A stretch of 8,607 bases of DNA from Saprospiraceae bacterium. GTDB lineage: Bacteria > Bacteroidota > Bacteroidia > Chitinophagales > Saprospiraceae. The stretch is taken from assembly GCA_014379065.1 (NCBI GenBank), contig JACMMM010000212.1, forward strand, positions 1 to 8,607, written 5' to 3'. The position numbers were made by a program, and so were the translations under genes. The number at the start of each line of letters is the position of its first letter. Positions within the stretch are counted from its first letter, which is position 1. This document shows positions 1 through 5,704 of this stretch, piece after piece. The notes below the pieces were generated by a model. The model had not been told where the DNA came from and searched no databases. It saw only the letters and a program-made list of their open reading frames with translations.

Positions 1-507
1 GACTTTGAATTCCTCGGTACGGGAATAGGTCTTGCCGAGGTAAATGGTCAGTTGCTCATTGTTGTAATCACGTTTCAACTCTTCGCTCTTCCCATCAAAT
101 GTCACGGACTTAATGTCAAAATTCTTGGCATCCAAAGTCACCTTGTCAGTAGCGTAAAACCAGGGGCGCATGGTAAGCGTGGCCTTGCCATTGGCGCGTT
201 TCTTTTCCCAGTCGAAGGATATTTCGATTTTGGTGTGGATCAGATCCACCTCGAAGGTGTGCGAGGGATTGTAGGGGCGCAGCGAGTCGAGGTTTCCCTC
301 GGCTTGTGGCTCGATGGTTACCTCGTCGAGTACGTTGTATTCTACCGGCTCGTCGCCTTCACCCATGAGGGGTTTGCCCATGGTGTCCCATAGGGCGGGT
401 TCGCTGGGGGGATTGGGGGTGCTTGTAACTTTAGTGCCGGTTTTGGGCGTACACGCTAGGTAAAGCGTGAGGAGGGTGATGAGGAGGGTGGAGAGGAGTG
501 GACGCAT
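1..507 (-). CDS. M1-family aminopeptidase lipoprotein, N-terminal part (truncated by window edge)
   Basis: An open frame runs from ATG at 507 to the left edge without a stop, giving 169 codons. Residues 1-18 form a signal peptide with a hydrophobic core (LLSTLLITLLTLYLA) followed by Cys19. YLAC resembles a lipobox, although Tyr at -3 is atypical, so the product is probably an exported lipoprotein. After a Pro/Thr-rich linker, residues from about 80 read as the beta-rich N-terminal domain of M1 zinc aminopeptidases, for example HTKIEISFDWEKKRANGKA and later NNEQLTIYLGKTYSRTEEF. The catalytic GxMEN and HExxH motifs would lie beyond the window, so activity cannot be checked. The family cleaves N-terminal residues from peptides, here probably in the periplasm or at the outer membrane. 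The frame is unbroken and the family match is recognised from memory. Confidence 0.85.
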   Translation of the reverse strand, partial: MRPLLSTLLITLLTLYLACTPKTGTKVTSTPNPPSEPALWDTMGKPLMGEGDEPVEYNVLDEVTIEPQAEGNLDSLRPYNPSHTFEVDLIHTKIEISFDWEKKRANGKATLTMRPWFYATDKVTLDAKNFDIKSVTFDGKSEELKRDYNNEQLTIYLGKTYSRTEEFKV

Positions 508-564
508 TGATGTGTTTGTGTGTGTTTTTGAGAGGGAATTTTAGGATACAACTTTTTGGTTAAT

Positions 565-1140
565 TTACGATTGGTCGTTATTGTTTTTTCGCCCTAATTC
601 TTCAATAGAATATGTCTTTTGAGCTGTATGAAAGTCTTGGTTTTTTGTAATAAACCTAGAGAAAATTGACACGAACGTCGTGTCATTTGGGACAGAAGTT
701 AGGTATGTGTATTTTTGTTCAACACCAGGGTCTATAAATGATTCGTACCAATCGTCGGGAATCCAAACAATTCTATCATCAAATTTTTCCTGAACGTCCT
801 TTTCATCCATTTTAAGAGGGTTGTGCTTTGAAAATGCTATTTGATGATTGATAAACTTACCCCCTGTTTCAACCTTATCACCTTTTTTAAGGATTAAAAC
901 ATCGCATATAAAATCATTCAGCCAATGGCGAACCGAACCTTTATTCACAATAACACCAACTATTTCAACTAATATTTTCTCCTCCTGTCTGCCAAGGAGT
1001 CGAAGATCAATATCAAATTGAATTTTAGGGTGATTTTCTCTGGTTCTAATAAATTTAAAATACACCCACGACCCTCCAACAATAATTGCAAGTGACTTTA
1101 AAATAGATTCTATCATTTCAGCAATTTCTTGATAATTCAT
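565..1140 (-). CDS. Membrane-anchored protein of unknown function
   Basis: The product has 191 residues from ATG at 1140. A TTG three codons upstream (1149) is possible but less likely, and no Shine-Dalgarno is visible before either. Residues about 11-31 (ESILKSLAIIVGGSWVYFKF) form one transmembrane helix. The positive cluster RTR directly after it suggests that the rest is cytoplasmic. The remaining 160 residues are mixed alpha/beta: alternating beta-like stretches (KILVEIVGVIVNKGS), then an acidic, aromatic segment (IVWIPDDWYESFIDPG), and a polar tail. I do not recognise the family. Small single-pass proteins of this kind occur in accessory regions, but no enzymatic motif is seen. The DNA is clearly AT-richer than the flanking genes, which suggests horizontal acquisition. 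It lies downstream of the toxin-antitoxin operon on the same strand, separated by 169 bp that include a strong hairpin. Confidence 0.7.
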   Translation of the reverse strand: MNYQEIAEMIESILKSLAIIVGGSWVYFKFIRTRENHPKIQFDIDLRLLGRQEEKILVEIVGVIVNKGSVRHWLNDFICDVLILKKGDKVETGGKFINHQIAFSKHNPLKMDEKDVQEKFDDRIVWIPDDWYESFIDPGVEQKYTYLTSVPNDTTFVSIFSRFITKNQDFHTAQKTYSIEELGRKNNNDQS

Positions 1141-1260
1141 ACAATCCAAGTACTAATGAATCTTGAGACTTTCCCTTATTTTCGAAGTTCAAGGTGCGGA
1201 TAAATGGTATCTGACTGGGTTTTGATTTTTATTCCTTTCTCACGTATAGCCACTCACTAC

Positions 1261-1298
1261 TCTTGCCGATGTTGACGAGAACGCCAACATCGGCAAGA
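1261..1298 (-). terminator. Perfect 14-bp hairpin after the toxin-antitoxin operon; possible terminator or repeat
   Basis: The arms TCTTGCCGATGTTG (1261-1274) and CAACATCGGCAAGA (1285-1298) are perfect reverse complements around a 10-nt loop. On the minus strand the hairpin begins 11 nt after the TAG of the zinc-finger gene, where an operon-ending structure would be expected. No U-tract follows, so it is not a textbook intrinsic terminator. It may instead stabilise the 3' end or be a copy of a dispersed palindromic repeat. Confidence 0.55.
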
Positions 1299-1309
1299 AA
1301 TCCTAAACC

Positions 1310-1543
1310 CTAACCCATCGCCATCACCTCTATCTGTGCGTTTTGCTCTTTTGCCCTAGCAGCAATAGCCTCTAATTTTACTGAGGTAGGGTCATCAATC
1401 CATTCCTCCCCACATTGTGTACAGACAAAAGCGGGTACATTTCGAACCACTACTATGCCAGAGGTCAAGTCAACCGTGAACGTAGTTTTGCCGGATTCTA
1501 CTTTCCCTTCACAAATGGGGCATTTAGATGGGATACGGTTCAT
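1310..1543 (-). CDS. YgiT/MqsA-type zinc-finger protein (antitoxin-like)
   Basis: The product has 77 residues from ATG at 1543. A GTG at 1582 would add 13 residues and run into the preceding PIN gene, so the ATG is preferred. CPIC (C8, C11) and CTQC (C41, C44) form a four-cysteine zinc site. Between them lies the characteristic block ending VVVRNVPAFVCTQCGEEW, typical of the YgiT-type/MqsA N-terminal domain. The helix-turn-helix DNA-binding half of full MqsA is absent, so this is the short form. Family knowledge: such proteins are antitoxins usually encoded right after a DUF4258 or MqsR-like toxin. Here no such toxin exists; the gene follows a PIN-domain RNase after 26 nt. It may be an orphan remnant or a second component of the PIN operon. 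The family assignment is firm and the antitoxin role is inferred. Confidence 0.82.
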   Translation of the reverse strand: MNRIPSKCPICEGKVESGKTTFTVDLTSGIVVVRNVPAFVCTQCGEEWIDDPTSVKLEAIAARAKEQNAQIEVMAMG

Positions 1544-1569
1544 AATCTGTCTTGTTTTATAAAACACTC

Positions 1570-1953
1570 CTACCAAACACACGAAACACCATAAGGCTCA
1601 AAGTTCGGATCTATGCTTAAAACCTTGAGTTTTGCAGTAAGCGCCTCAGCAATCAGTAGTCTGTCAAAAGGGTCTTTGTGGTGATGTGGCAAGTTTTGCA
1701 GCAGCACCAATGCTGGTTCACCAACGGGTAAAATATTGATTTTCTGTTGTTTTGTTTGTTTCAAAACTTCTTCAACTGGATAACGAAGTGTCAACTTGCC
1801 AATATTTACCTTGATCGAAATCTCCCAAAAAGAGGCGATGTGAACAGCAATCTGATGCCGAGGATTTTCGATAATTGTGCAAACCCGTTCGGGCAAATTT
1901 GGATTTTTCTCCAAATACCAGAGTAGTGCGTGCGTGTCCAACAAGTAGCTCAT
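1570..1953 (-). CDS. PIN-domain ribonuclease toxin (VapC-like, Sll0205 subtype)
   Basis: The product is a 127-residue complete PIN domain. The acidic residues expected for the Mg2+/Mn2+ site are visible: D6 in YLLDTHALLW, E44 in SFWEISIK, D94 and D97 in HHKDPFDRLLIAEA, and D115 in VLSIDPNF. The LLDTHALLW and KDPFDRLLIA signatures are typical of the Sll0205-like branch of VapC toxins. These are endoribonucleases that cleave tRNA or other structured RNA and arrest growth when their antitoxin is lost. The ATG at 1953 overlaps the TGA of the upstream antitoxin (ATGA), so translation is probably coupled. All catalytic residues are intact, so the toxin is predicted to be active. Family assignment is very secure; the specific RNA target is unknown. 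Confidence 0.93.
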   Translation of the reverse strand: MSYLLDTHALLWYLEKNPNLPERVCTIIENPRHQIAVHIASFWEISIKVNIGKLTLRYPVEEVLKQTKQQKINILPVGEPALVLLQNLPHHHKDPFDRLLIAEALTAKLKVLSIDPNFEPYGVSCVW

Positions 1954-2177
1954 GGCATCATGTACTCTTTAAACTCCTCTTCTAACGGCTCATTGAAATC
2001 ATCCGCCATATGCACAATCAAGCCGGGCATAGTGCCAGCTTTGCGAATGGGTTTGGCAGGTTCTGGCTTTTTTTCGAGCGTGTGTTTTTGGAACAAGTAA
2101 CCAATAAAATCCAGCACCTCCCGCTGCAAATTGGCAGGTAGACTGTTGAATTGAAGCAGAAAAGTTTGTTCGTCCAT
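1950..2177 (-). CDS. DUF2281-family antitoxin of the PIN toxin
   Basis: The product has 75 residues from ATG at 2177. The in-frame TTG three codons earlier is disfavoured because the ATG is close behind the mapped promoter. The N-terminal part (FNSLPANLQREVLDFIGYLF) is the amphipathic helical segment of DUF2281 antitoxins. The C-terminal part (AGTMPGLIVHMADDFNEPLE) is the conserved tail thought to wrap around and block the PIN active site. Its TGA overlaps the toxin ATG by four bases, which is the classic antitoxin-first arrangement. It probably neutralises the RNase and may autorepress the operon, although no clear DNA-binding motif is visible in this short protein. Confidence 0.88.
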   Translation of the reverse strand: MDEQTFLLQFNSLPANLQREVLDFIGYLFQKHTLEKKPEPAKPIRKAGTMPGLIVHMADDFNEPLEEEFKEYMMP

Positions 2178-2201
2178 AGGTTTCAAATTTCAGTTAGTGT
2201 G

Positions 2202-2230
2202 CAAAGTTATCACCCGCGCTCCAATTCAAC
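2202..2230 (-). promoter_or_regulatory. Bacteroidota-type promoter of the DUF2281/PIN operon
   Basis: Read on the minus strand, GTTG (2230-2227, -33-like) is followed after 17 nt by TAACTTTG (2209-2202), an exact match to the Bacteroidota -7 consensus TAnnTTTG. The predicted transcript start near 2196 leaves a leader of about 20 nt before ATG 2177. This supports the ATG as the real start. Confidence 0.6.
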
Positions 2231-2260
2231 CCCCTTTCCTGCCTATATTGGCGTCCTCTC

Positions 2261-2473
2261 CTACGCAGTCTCGGTCAACTCCAATCGCAAACACAGAGGC
2301 TTAAAATGCCCTTGTAATTCATCCACAAATTCCTTCCGTTTGAATTCGTACTGCTTAATCATGGAAGCGTTCCGAGTGGTTTGCTTATGCAAATCAATCA
2401 ATTGAGCAAGTTTTTCCAAGTTTCCGATCAGTTCGGCTATTCTGATTTGTCGAGTGCTCATTGATTGTTCCAT
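2261..2473 (-). CDS. Small helical protein, third gene of the DUF4240/URI operon
   Basis: The product has 70 residues from ATG at 2473. A second ATG at 2461 is also possible, but longer frames would run into the nuclease gene. The sequence is almost entirely helix-forming and charged, with regular leucine/isoleucine spacing (IAELIGNLEKLAQLIDLHKQ, then MIKQYEFKRKEFVDELQ). It could be a two-helix hairpin or coiled coil. It starts 13 nt after the stop of the URI-fold nuclease and has no promoter of its own in view, so it is cotranscribed. I do not recognise a named family; similar short helical hypotheticals are known in Bacteroidota. Its position after a toxin-like nuclease makes an inhibitor or accessory role possible, but nothing in the sequence proves it. 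Confidence 0.65.
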   Translation of the reverse strand: MEQSMSTRQIRIAELIGNLEKLAQLIDLHKQTTRNASMIKQYEFKRKEFVDELQGHFKPLCLRLELTETA

Positions 2474-2486
2474 AGGTTGGATGTTT

Positions 2487-2795
2487 TTAATACCTCGGGT
2501 TCCCCCTTGGCTTCCGACCATTTTTCTCTTCGTAATCTTGAATATACTGCCGTTCAATTCGTCGCGCTTCTCTCTTTCCGGGAATGTCGTGCAGCAAAAT
2601 TTTTGCAAAAAAACGTGCCCAATCGTCCACCCGGTTTAGAAAACTGATCTGTTTTCGCACTCTGTCTGAAATCCCGTCCTCACCGATTGGGTCACAGCTC
2701 ACGCCATATTTAAAGGTATCGCCATCTATTTTGTCCACGATTTCGTAGAGGTGATGGAGTTCCTGATTTTCGTTTGAATTTTTGTGTGGCATCAT
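2487..2795 (-). CDS. Stand-alone URI/GIY-YIG-fold nuclease, Tox-URI-like
   Basis: The product has 102 residues from ATG at 2795, which overlaps the TGA of the preceding DUF4240-like gene (TGATG), so translation is probably coupled. The order of conserved positions fits a minimal URI (GIY-YIG) nuclease: HLYEIVDK with Y17, FKYGVS with Y30-G31, the basic helix DRVRKQ with R45/R47, the glutamate E81 within REARRIERQYI as metal ligand, and N99 in the C-terminal RKPRGNPRY. This layout resembles the toxin tips named Tox-URI in polymorphic toxins, which end in a similar G-x-x-P-x-G-N motif. Unlike those, it is free-standing, with no secretion domain or signal peptide, so it would act in the producer's cytoplasm. 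The nuclease assignment is by motif reading and the substrate (DNA or RNA) is unknown. Confidence 0.72.
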   Translation of the reverse strand: MMPHKNSNENQELHHLYEIVDKIDGDTFKYGVSCDPIGEDGISDRVRKQISFLNRVDDWARFFAKILLHDIPGKREARRIERQYIQDYEEKNGRKPRGNPRY

Positions 2796-3358
2796 CACAT
2801 CCAGCCTTTCTTATTGCTGTAAGTTTCGTAGTTGAAGACAGGCTGGTAGTCAAACTGTTTGCCTGTTTTCTGTGCGTATGCATGATCCGCGAGACTAAGC
2901 AATGGCTCAAAGCTTATTTCGCTGCTAAGCTTGGAGGGGTCTTTCAAAACTTGTTCATAATATTCTTTCCCTTCGGCCACCACAGCACAGCGGACATAGA
3001 GGAAATCGTCTACCGAAAGATAATCGTCGCCTTCGCTTTTCAGATAGGCGTCACCATGTGCCCGTGTGTCCAAGTTGTACAGTTTATCAGAGAGTTTGTC
3101 GGCAAACAAGTAAATACTCGCTACTGGTAAGGTGGCAAGGAAAGCCGTTGCCGGGGCGAGTATATCGGCAGCCGCCTTTTTTGACCAATCCAAGCGTTCA
3201 ATCACTTGCCAAAATTGAACGTCAGAAAAAATCTCAGTGTGCGGCTTTTTACCCTCTAGCCGGATTTCCACCTTGGCGGATTCATCAAATTTCTGGTTCA
3301 GATCCTGAAAAAACTGGCTGTTCAAATCATTCAGGTTGACCCTCAGGATAGTTGTCAT
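2795..3358 (-). CDS. DUF4240-like protein, first gene of the URI nuclease operon
   Basis: The product has 187 residues from ATG at 3358. A longer GTG start at 3391 is rejected because it would place the predicted -7 box inside the gene. Residues 1-38 (MTTILRVNLNDLNSQFFQDL onward) form a small beta/alpha lead. The remainder matches the DUF4240 pattern: FSDVQFWQVIERLDW near 44-58, YLSVDDFLYVRCAVVAEGKE in the middle, then YYEQVLKDPSKL, SFEPLLSLADHAY and a C-terminal NYETYSNKKGW. No signal peptide or transmembrane segment is evident, so it is cytoplasmic. The function of DUF4240 is not established. Being promoter-proximal and translationally coupled to a toxin-like nuclease, it is the most plausible antitoxin or immunity partner, but that is inference from gene order. 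Confidence 0.75.
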   Translation of the reverse strand: MTTILRVNLNDLNSQFFQDLNQKFDESAKVEIRLEGKKPHTEIFSDVQFWQVIERLDWSKKAAADILAPATAFLATLPVASIYLFADKLSDKLYNLDTRAHGDAYLKSEGDDYLSVDDFLYVRCAVVAEGKEYYEQVLKDPSKLSSEISFEPLLSLADHAYAQKTGKQFDYQPVFNYETYSNKKGWM

Positions 3359-3376
3359 GTCTTTTATACTTTGTTG

Positions 3377-3384
3377 CAAAGTTA
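3377..3384 (-). promoter_or_regulatory. -7 element of the DUF4240/URI operon promoter
   Basis: TAACTTTG on the minus strand (3384-3377) matches TAnnTTTG exactly and lies 18 nt before ATG 3358. No good TTTG-type -33 box is visible at the usual distance; the corresponding region is G-rich. The core TAACTTTGCA is identical to that of the DUF2281/PIN promoter, suggesting similar sigma-factor use. Confidence 0.5.
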
Positions 3385-3482
3385 CCTTCACTATGGGAAT
3401 TCCACCCCCTTTTCGTCAGAAAGCCACGGATAACGCCGTTTCGCCAATTTCATTTGCGTCAACGGATATTTTACTTGCGTTA

Positions 3483-3515
3483 AGACCTCGTAGGTTTTGA
3501 AAACCTACGAGGTCT
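3483..3515. repeat. Perfect 33-nt palindrome in the divergent intergenic region
   Basis: AGACCTCGTAGGTTTT (3483-3498) is mirrored by its exact reverse complement (3500-3515) around a single G. It lies between genes reading outward (minus-strand gene starting at 3358, plus-strand gene starting at 3586), so it cannot be a terminator for either. Palindromes containing ACCTCGTAGG are familiar to me as dispersed repeats in some Bacteroidota genomes. A copy of such a repeat is the likeliest explanation; an operator is the alternative. Confidence 0.8.
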
Positions 3516-3529
3516 CCGCTCGAAAATTA

Positions 3530-3560
3530 TTGCCCGTAAAACGAATTCGTATTTCCTTTG
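3530..3560 (+). promoter_or_regulatory. Possible promoter of the TMTC/TPR gene
   Basis: TTG (3530-3532) precedes TTCCTTTG (3553-3560) by 20 nt. The second box matches the TAnnTTTG consensus except at its second base. Transcription would begin near 3566, about 20 nt before ATG 3586, a leader length similar to that of the other operons here. The match is imperfect and remains tentative. Confidence 0.35.
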
Positions 3561-3585
3561 TCCGAACGAAAACCTTGCTTCCGAC

Positions 3586-5685
3586 ATGTCCAAGAAAAAG
3601 AAGAACCTACAGCCCGTCCAGAAAACCTCCGTTTCCAAGCCTTCACCAAGCGGTATGGGCGCTCCCGCCTACGCCGAGGCTTCGGCGGGTAAAGCGAGTA
3701 AAGAAAAACTGCTCCTCGCCGGCTGCCTAGTCCTAACCTTCGCCGTGTTCGCCAACACCTTCGGCGCAGGCTTCGTCAATTGGGACGATCACGGCTATCT
3801 CTGGCTCAATCCAATGGTGAAGACGCTCGGAACCATGGATCTTGGACAGATTTTTAGCGGCCACACCCACGGCAACTACTCGCCGCTGGTGGTGCTTACC
3901 TACTGTTTCGAACACAGCTTTGATACTATTGTGAATCCAGGAAAGATGGCGGTCGAAAACTTCCAACCTTTCCTTTATCACTTTGACAATGTGCTGCTGC
4001 ATGTGGGCACCACCGCCTTGGCCTTTTTCTTTTTCCGAGCCTTGGGCGTGCGGGGTTGGGGATTGGCGCTTGGCACGGCGCTTTTTGGCATCCATCCCAT
4101 GCGCTCAGAAAGTGTGGCCTGGGTGACGGAGCGCAAAGACGTGCTGTACGGCCTGTTTTATATTGCCGCTTTGATAACGTATTGGAAATACGTAACCGAG
4201 CAAAAAAGCAAGTTTTATGCCTTCACTTTGATCCTCGGGCTGCTCTCGCTTTTCTCCAAAATACAGGCCGTATCGCTTCCACTCTCTATGCTGGCGATGG
4301 ACTGGCTGGCAGGACGCGATGTAAAAAGCATGAAAGTATGGCTGGAAAAAGGGCCGTTTTTTGCACTTTCTTTGATATTTGGTCTGGTGGGAATCCACTT
4401 TCTCGGCGAAGCCGAAGGTTTCAAAGACGTGGGCTACACCATGGTCGAGCGATTCTTTTTTGCCACGGGCTCGCTCTTCAATTACTTATGGAAAGTGCCT
4501 GTGCCGTTTGGGCTTTCCGCCTATTATCCCTACCCAAAATTGGGCAATTTGCCAGCCTTGTACTACGCTTCGCCGCTGGCTTTAATCGCCATTGGTTGGT
4601 GGGTGTGGGGCACCGTTAAGCACGGGCGAACGATAGCATTTGGCTTCCTGTTTTTTCTTGTCAACATCGTTTTTGTGTTGCAATTCAAAGGCGCAGGCAA
4701 GGCATTCATGTCTGACCGTTTTACCTATATCCCCTATCTCGGCTTGTTTTTCATTTTGGCAAAAACGTATTCGGACATCGAAATGGGTCGCATAAAAACG
4801 GGCCTGAAAAGTATGTTACCCTACCTCGCTGCGGGTTTTGTAGCGATGTGCGCCGTATTGACGGTTATGCAAAATGCGACCTGGAAGTCGAGCATAACGC
4901 TTTGGGAAAATGTAACCGCCAAAAACCCAACTGACGCGCTTTCCTGGACGAACAAAGGGCTTGCCTATGACGATTTGAAAGACTACGAAAATGCTGCCAA
5001 AGCTTACGAACAGGCCATTAAAGTAGACCCCGCTTATTTTGATGGAAATTTCAATTTGGCCGTGGCTTACAACAAGTTGAAACGCTATGACGATGCCGCC
5101 AAGATGTTTGGCCGCGCCATGGAGTTGAAGCCCGAATTCGCTGATTCATGGTATGGGCGGGGACAAGTGTATTTGACCAAAGGAGATTACCCAAAAGCGA
5201 TTGCAGACTTGGAAAAATTTGCCAAAATGGACTCAAAAGAACCCAAAGACCAAATTCAGTCGAGCCTCGGCATGGCTTATGCGGGGGCCGGTCAAAACGA
5301 GCGCGCCCTCGCCGCCTACGATCTTGCGCTCAAGATCAAGCCCGACCCGGAATACCATTTCAGGAAAGGGAACACATTGGCCGGAATAGGCAAAATGCAG
5401 GAGGCCATCGCTTGTTATGATGCCGCGCTTGCGCTCTCAGCTGATTTCGCAGACGCGGTGAACAACAAGGGGAACGCTTACGCAAGCATGGGCAAATTCA
5501 CGGAGGCACTGGCATTTTTTGACAAGGCCGTTGCGATGAAGCCAGAGGCGGCCAACTTCAAATGCAACCGGGGCATGGCACGTCGTTCAGCGGGCGACCT
5601 CGCTGGGGCTTGCGCTGATTGGCAGCAGGCCGCTATAGGTGGGTATGCGCCTGCGCAAGGGCTTATACAGCAGTTTTGTCATTAG
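3586..5685 (+). CDS. TMTC-like GT-C membrane glycosyltransferase with C-terminal TPR repeats
   Basis: The product has 699 residues from ATG at 3586. A lysine-rich cytoplasmic tail (1-40) includes the repeat-derived stretch AYAEASAGK. From about 41 to 430 there are roughly ten hydrophobic segments. After the first, NWDDHGY (D67, D68) sits where GT-C enzymes carry the acidic residues of the active site. HPMRSESVAWVTERKDVLYG (170-189) and LFSKIQAVSLPLSMLAMDWL are hallmark blocks of TMTC-like proteins, the family of animal protein O-mannosyltransferases. From about 450 to the end are seven TPR units, for example KGLAYDDLKDYENAAKAYEQ, which probably extend into the periplasm and bind protein partners. 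By analogy it may transfer a sugar from a polyprenyl-phosphate carrier to proteins or glycans, but bacterial members are largely uncharacterised. It is a single-gene unit with a structured repeat element after its stop. Confidence 0.85.
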   Translation: MSKKKKNLQPVQKTSVSKPSPSGMGAPAYAEASAGKASKEKLLLAGCLVLTFAVFANTFGAGFVNWDDHGYLWLNPMVKTLGTMDLGQIFSGHTHGNYSPLVVLTYCFEHSFDTIVNPGKMAVENFQPFLYHFDNVLLHVGTTALAFFFFRALGVRGWGLALGTALFGIHPMRSESVAWVTERKDVLYGLFYIAALITYWKYVTEQKSKFYAFTLILGLLSLFSKIQAVSLPLSMLAMDWLAGRDVKSMKVWLEKGPFFALSLIFGLVGIHFLGEAEGFKDVGYTMVERFFFATGSLFNYLWKVPVPFGLSAYYPYPKLGNLPALYYASPLALIAIGWWVWGTVKHGRTIAFGFLFFLVNIVFVLQFKGAGKAFMSDRFTYIPYLGLFFILAKTYSDIEMGRIKTGLKSMLPYLAAGFVAMCAVLTVMQNATWKSSITLWENVTAKNPTDALSWTNKGLAYDDLKDYENAAKAYEQAIKVDPAYFDGNFNLAVAYNKLKRYDDAAKMFGRAMELKPEFADSWYGRGQVYLTKGDYPKAIADLEKFAKMDSKEPKDQIQSSLGMAYAGAGQNERALAAYDLALKIKPDPEYHFRKGNTLAGIGKMQEAIACYDAALALSADFADAVNNKGNAYASMGKFTEALAFFDKAVAMKPEAANFKCNRGMARRSAGDLAGACADWQQAAIGGYAPAQGLIQQFCH
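3664..3689 (+). repeat. Palindromic repeat element inside a coding region
   Basis: CCCGCC (3664-3669) and GGCGGG (3684-3689) enclose CGCCGA-GGCT-TCGGCG (3672-3687), so the stretch can fold into alternative hairpins. It is translated in frame as PAYAEASAG (residues 27-35) in the flexible N-terminal tail of the TMTC/TPR protein. Peptides of the form AYAEASAGK recur in unrelated proteins from diverse bacteria, as expected for a repeat that inserts into genes and stays open, comparable in principle to Rickettsia palindromic elements. Confidence 0.6.
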
Positions 5686-5704
5686 GAATTGGTGGGCTGG
5701 GGGG

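Noticed and set aside
52..393. Plus-strand frame of 113 codons
   Set aside because: It lies antisense to the aminopeptidase N-terminus, whose minus-strand product has a signal peptide and clear M1-family residues.
2474..2608. N-terminal extension of the 70-residue helical protein
   Set aside because: Most of this part overlaps the URI nuclease gene in another frame and has no domain-like composition; the ATG at 2473 just after the nuclease stop fits better.
3359..3391. GTG-initiated extension of the DUF4240-like protein
   Set aside because: It would place the exact TAACTTTG promoter element inside the coding region; the ATG at 3358 also matches the start of the recognisable sequence.
4056..4619. 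187-codon plus-strand frame inside the TMTC/TPR gene, and similar alternative frames within the other long genes
   Set aside because: These are other-frame shadows of well-supported genes with continuous family motifs.
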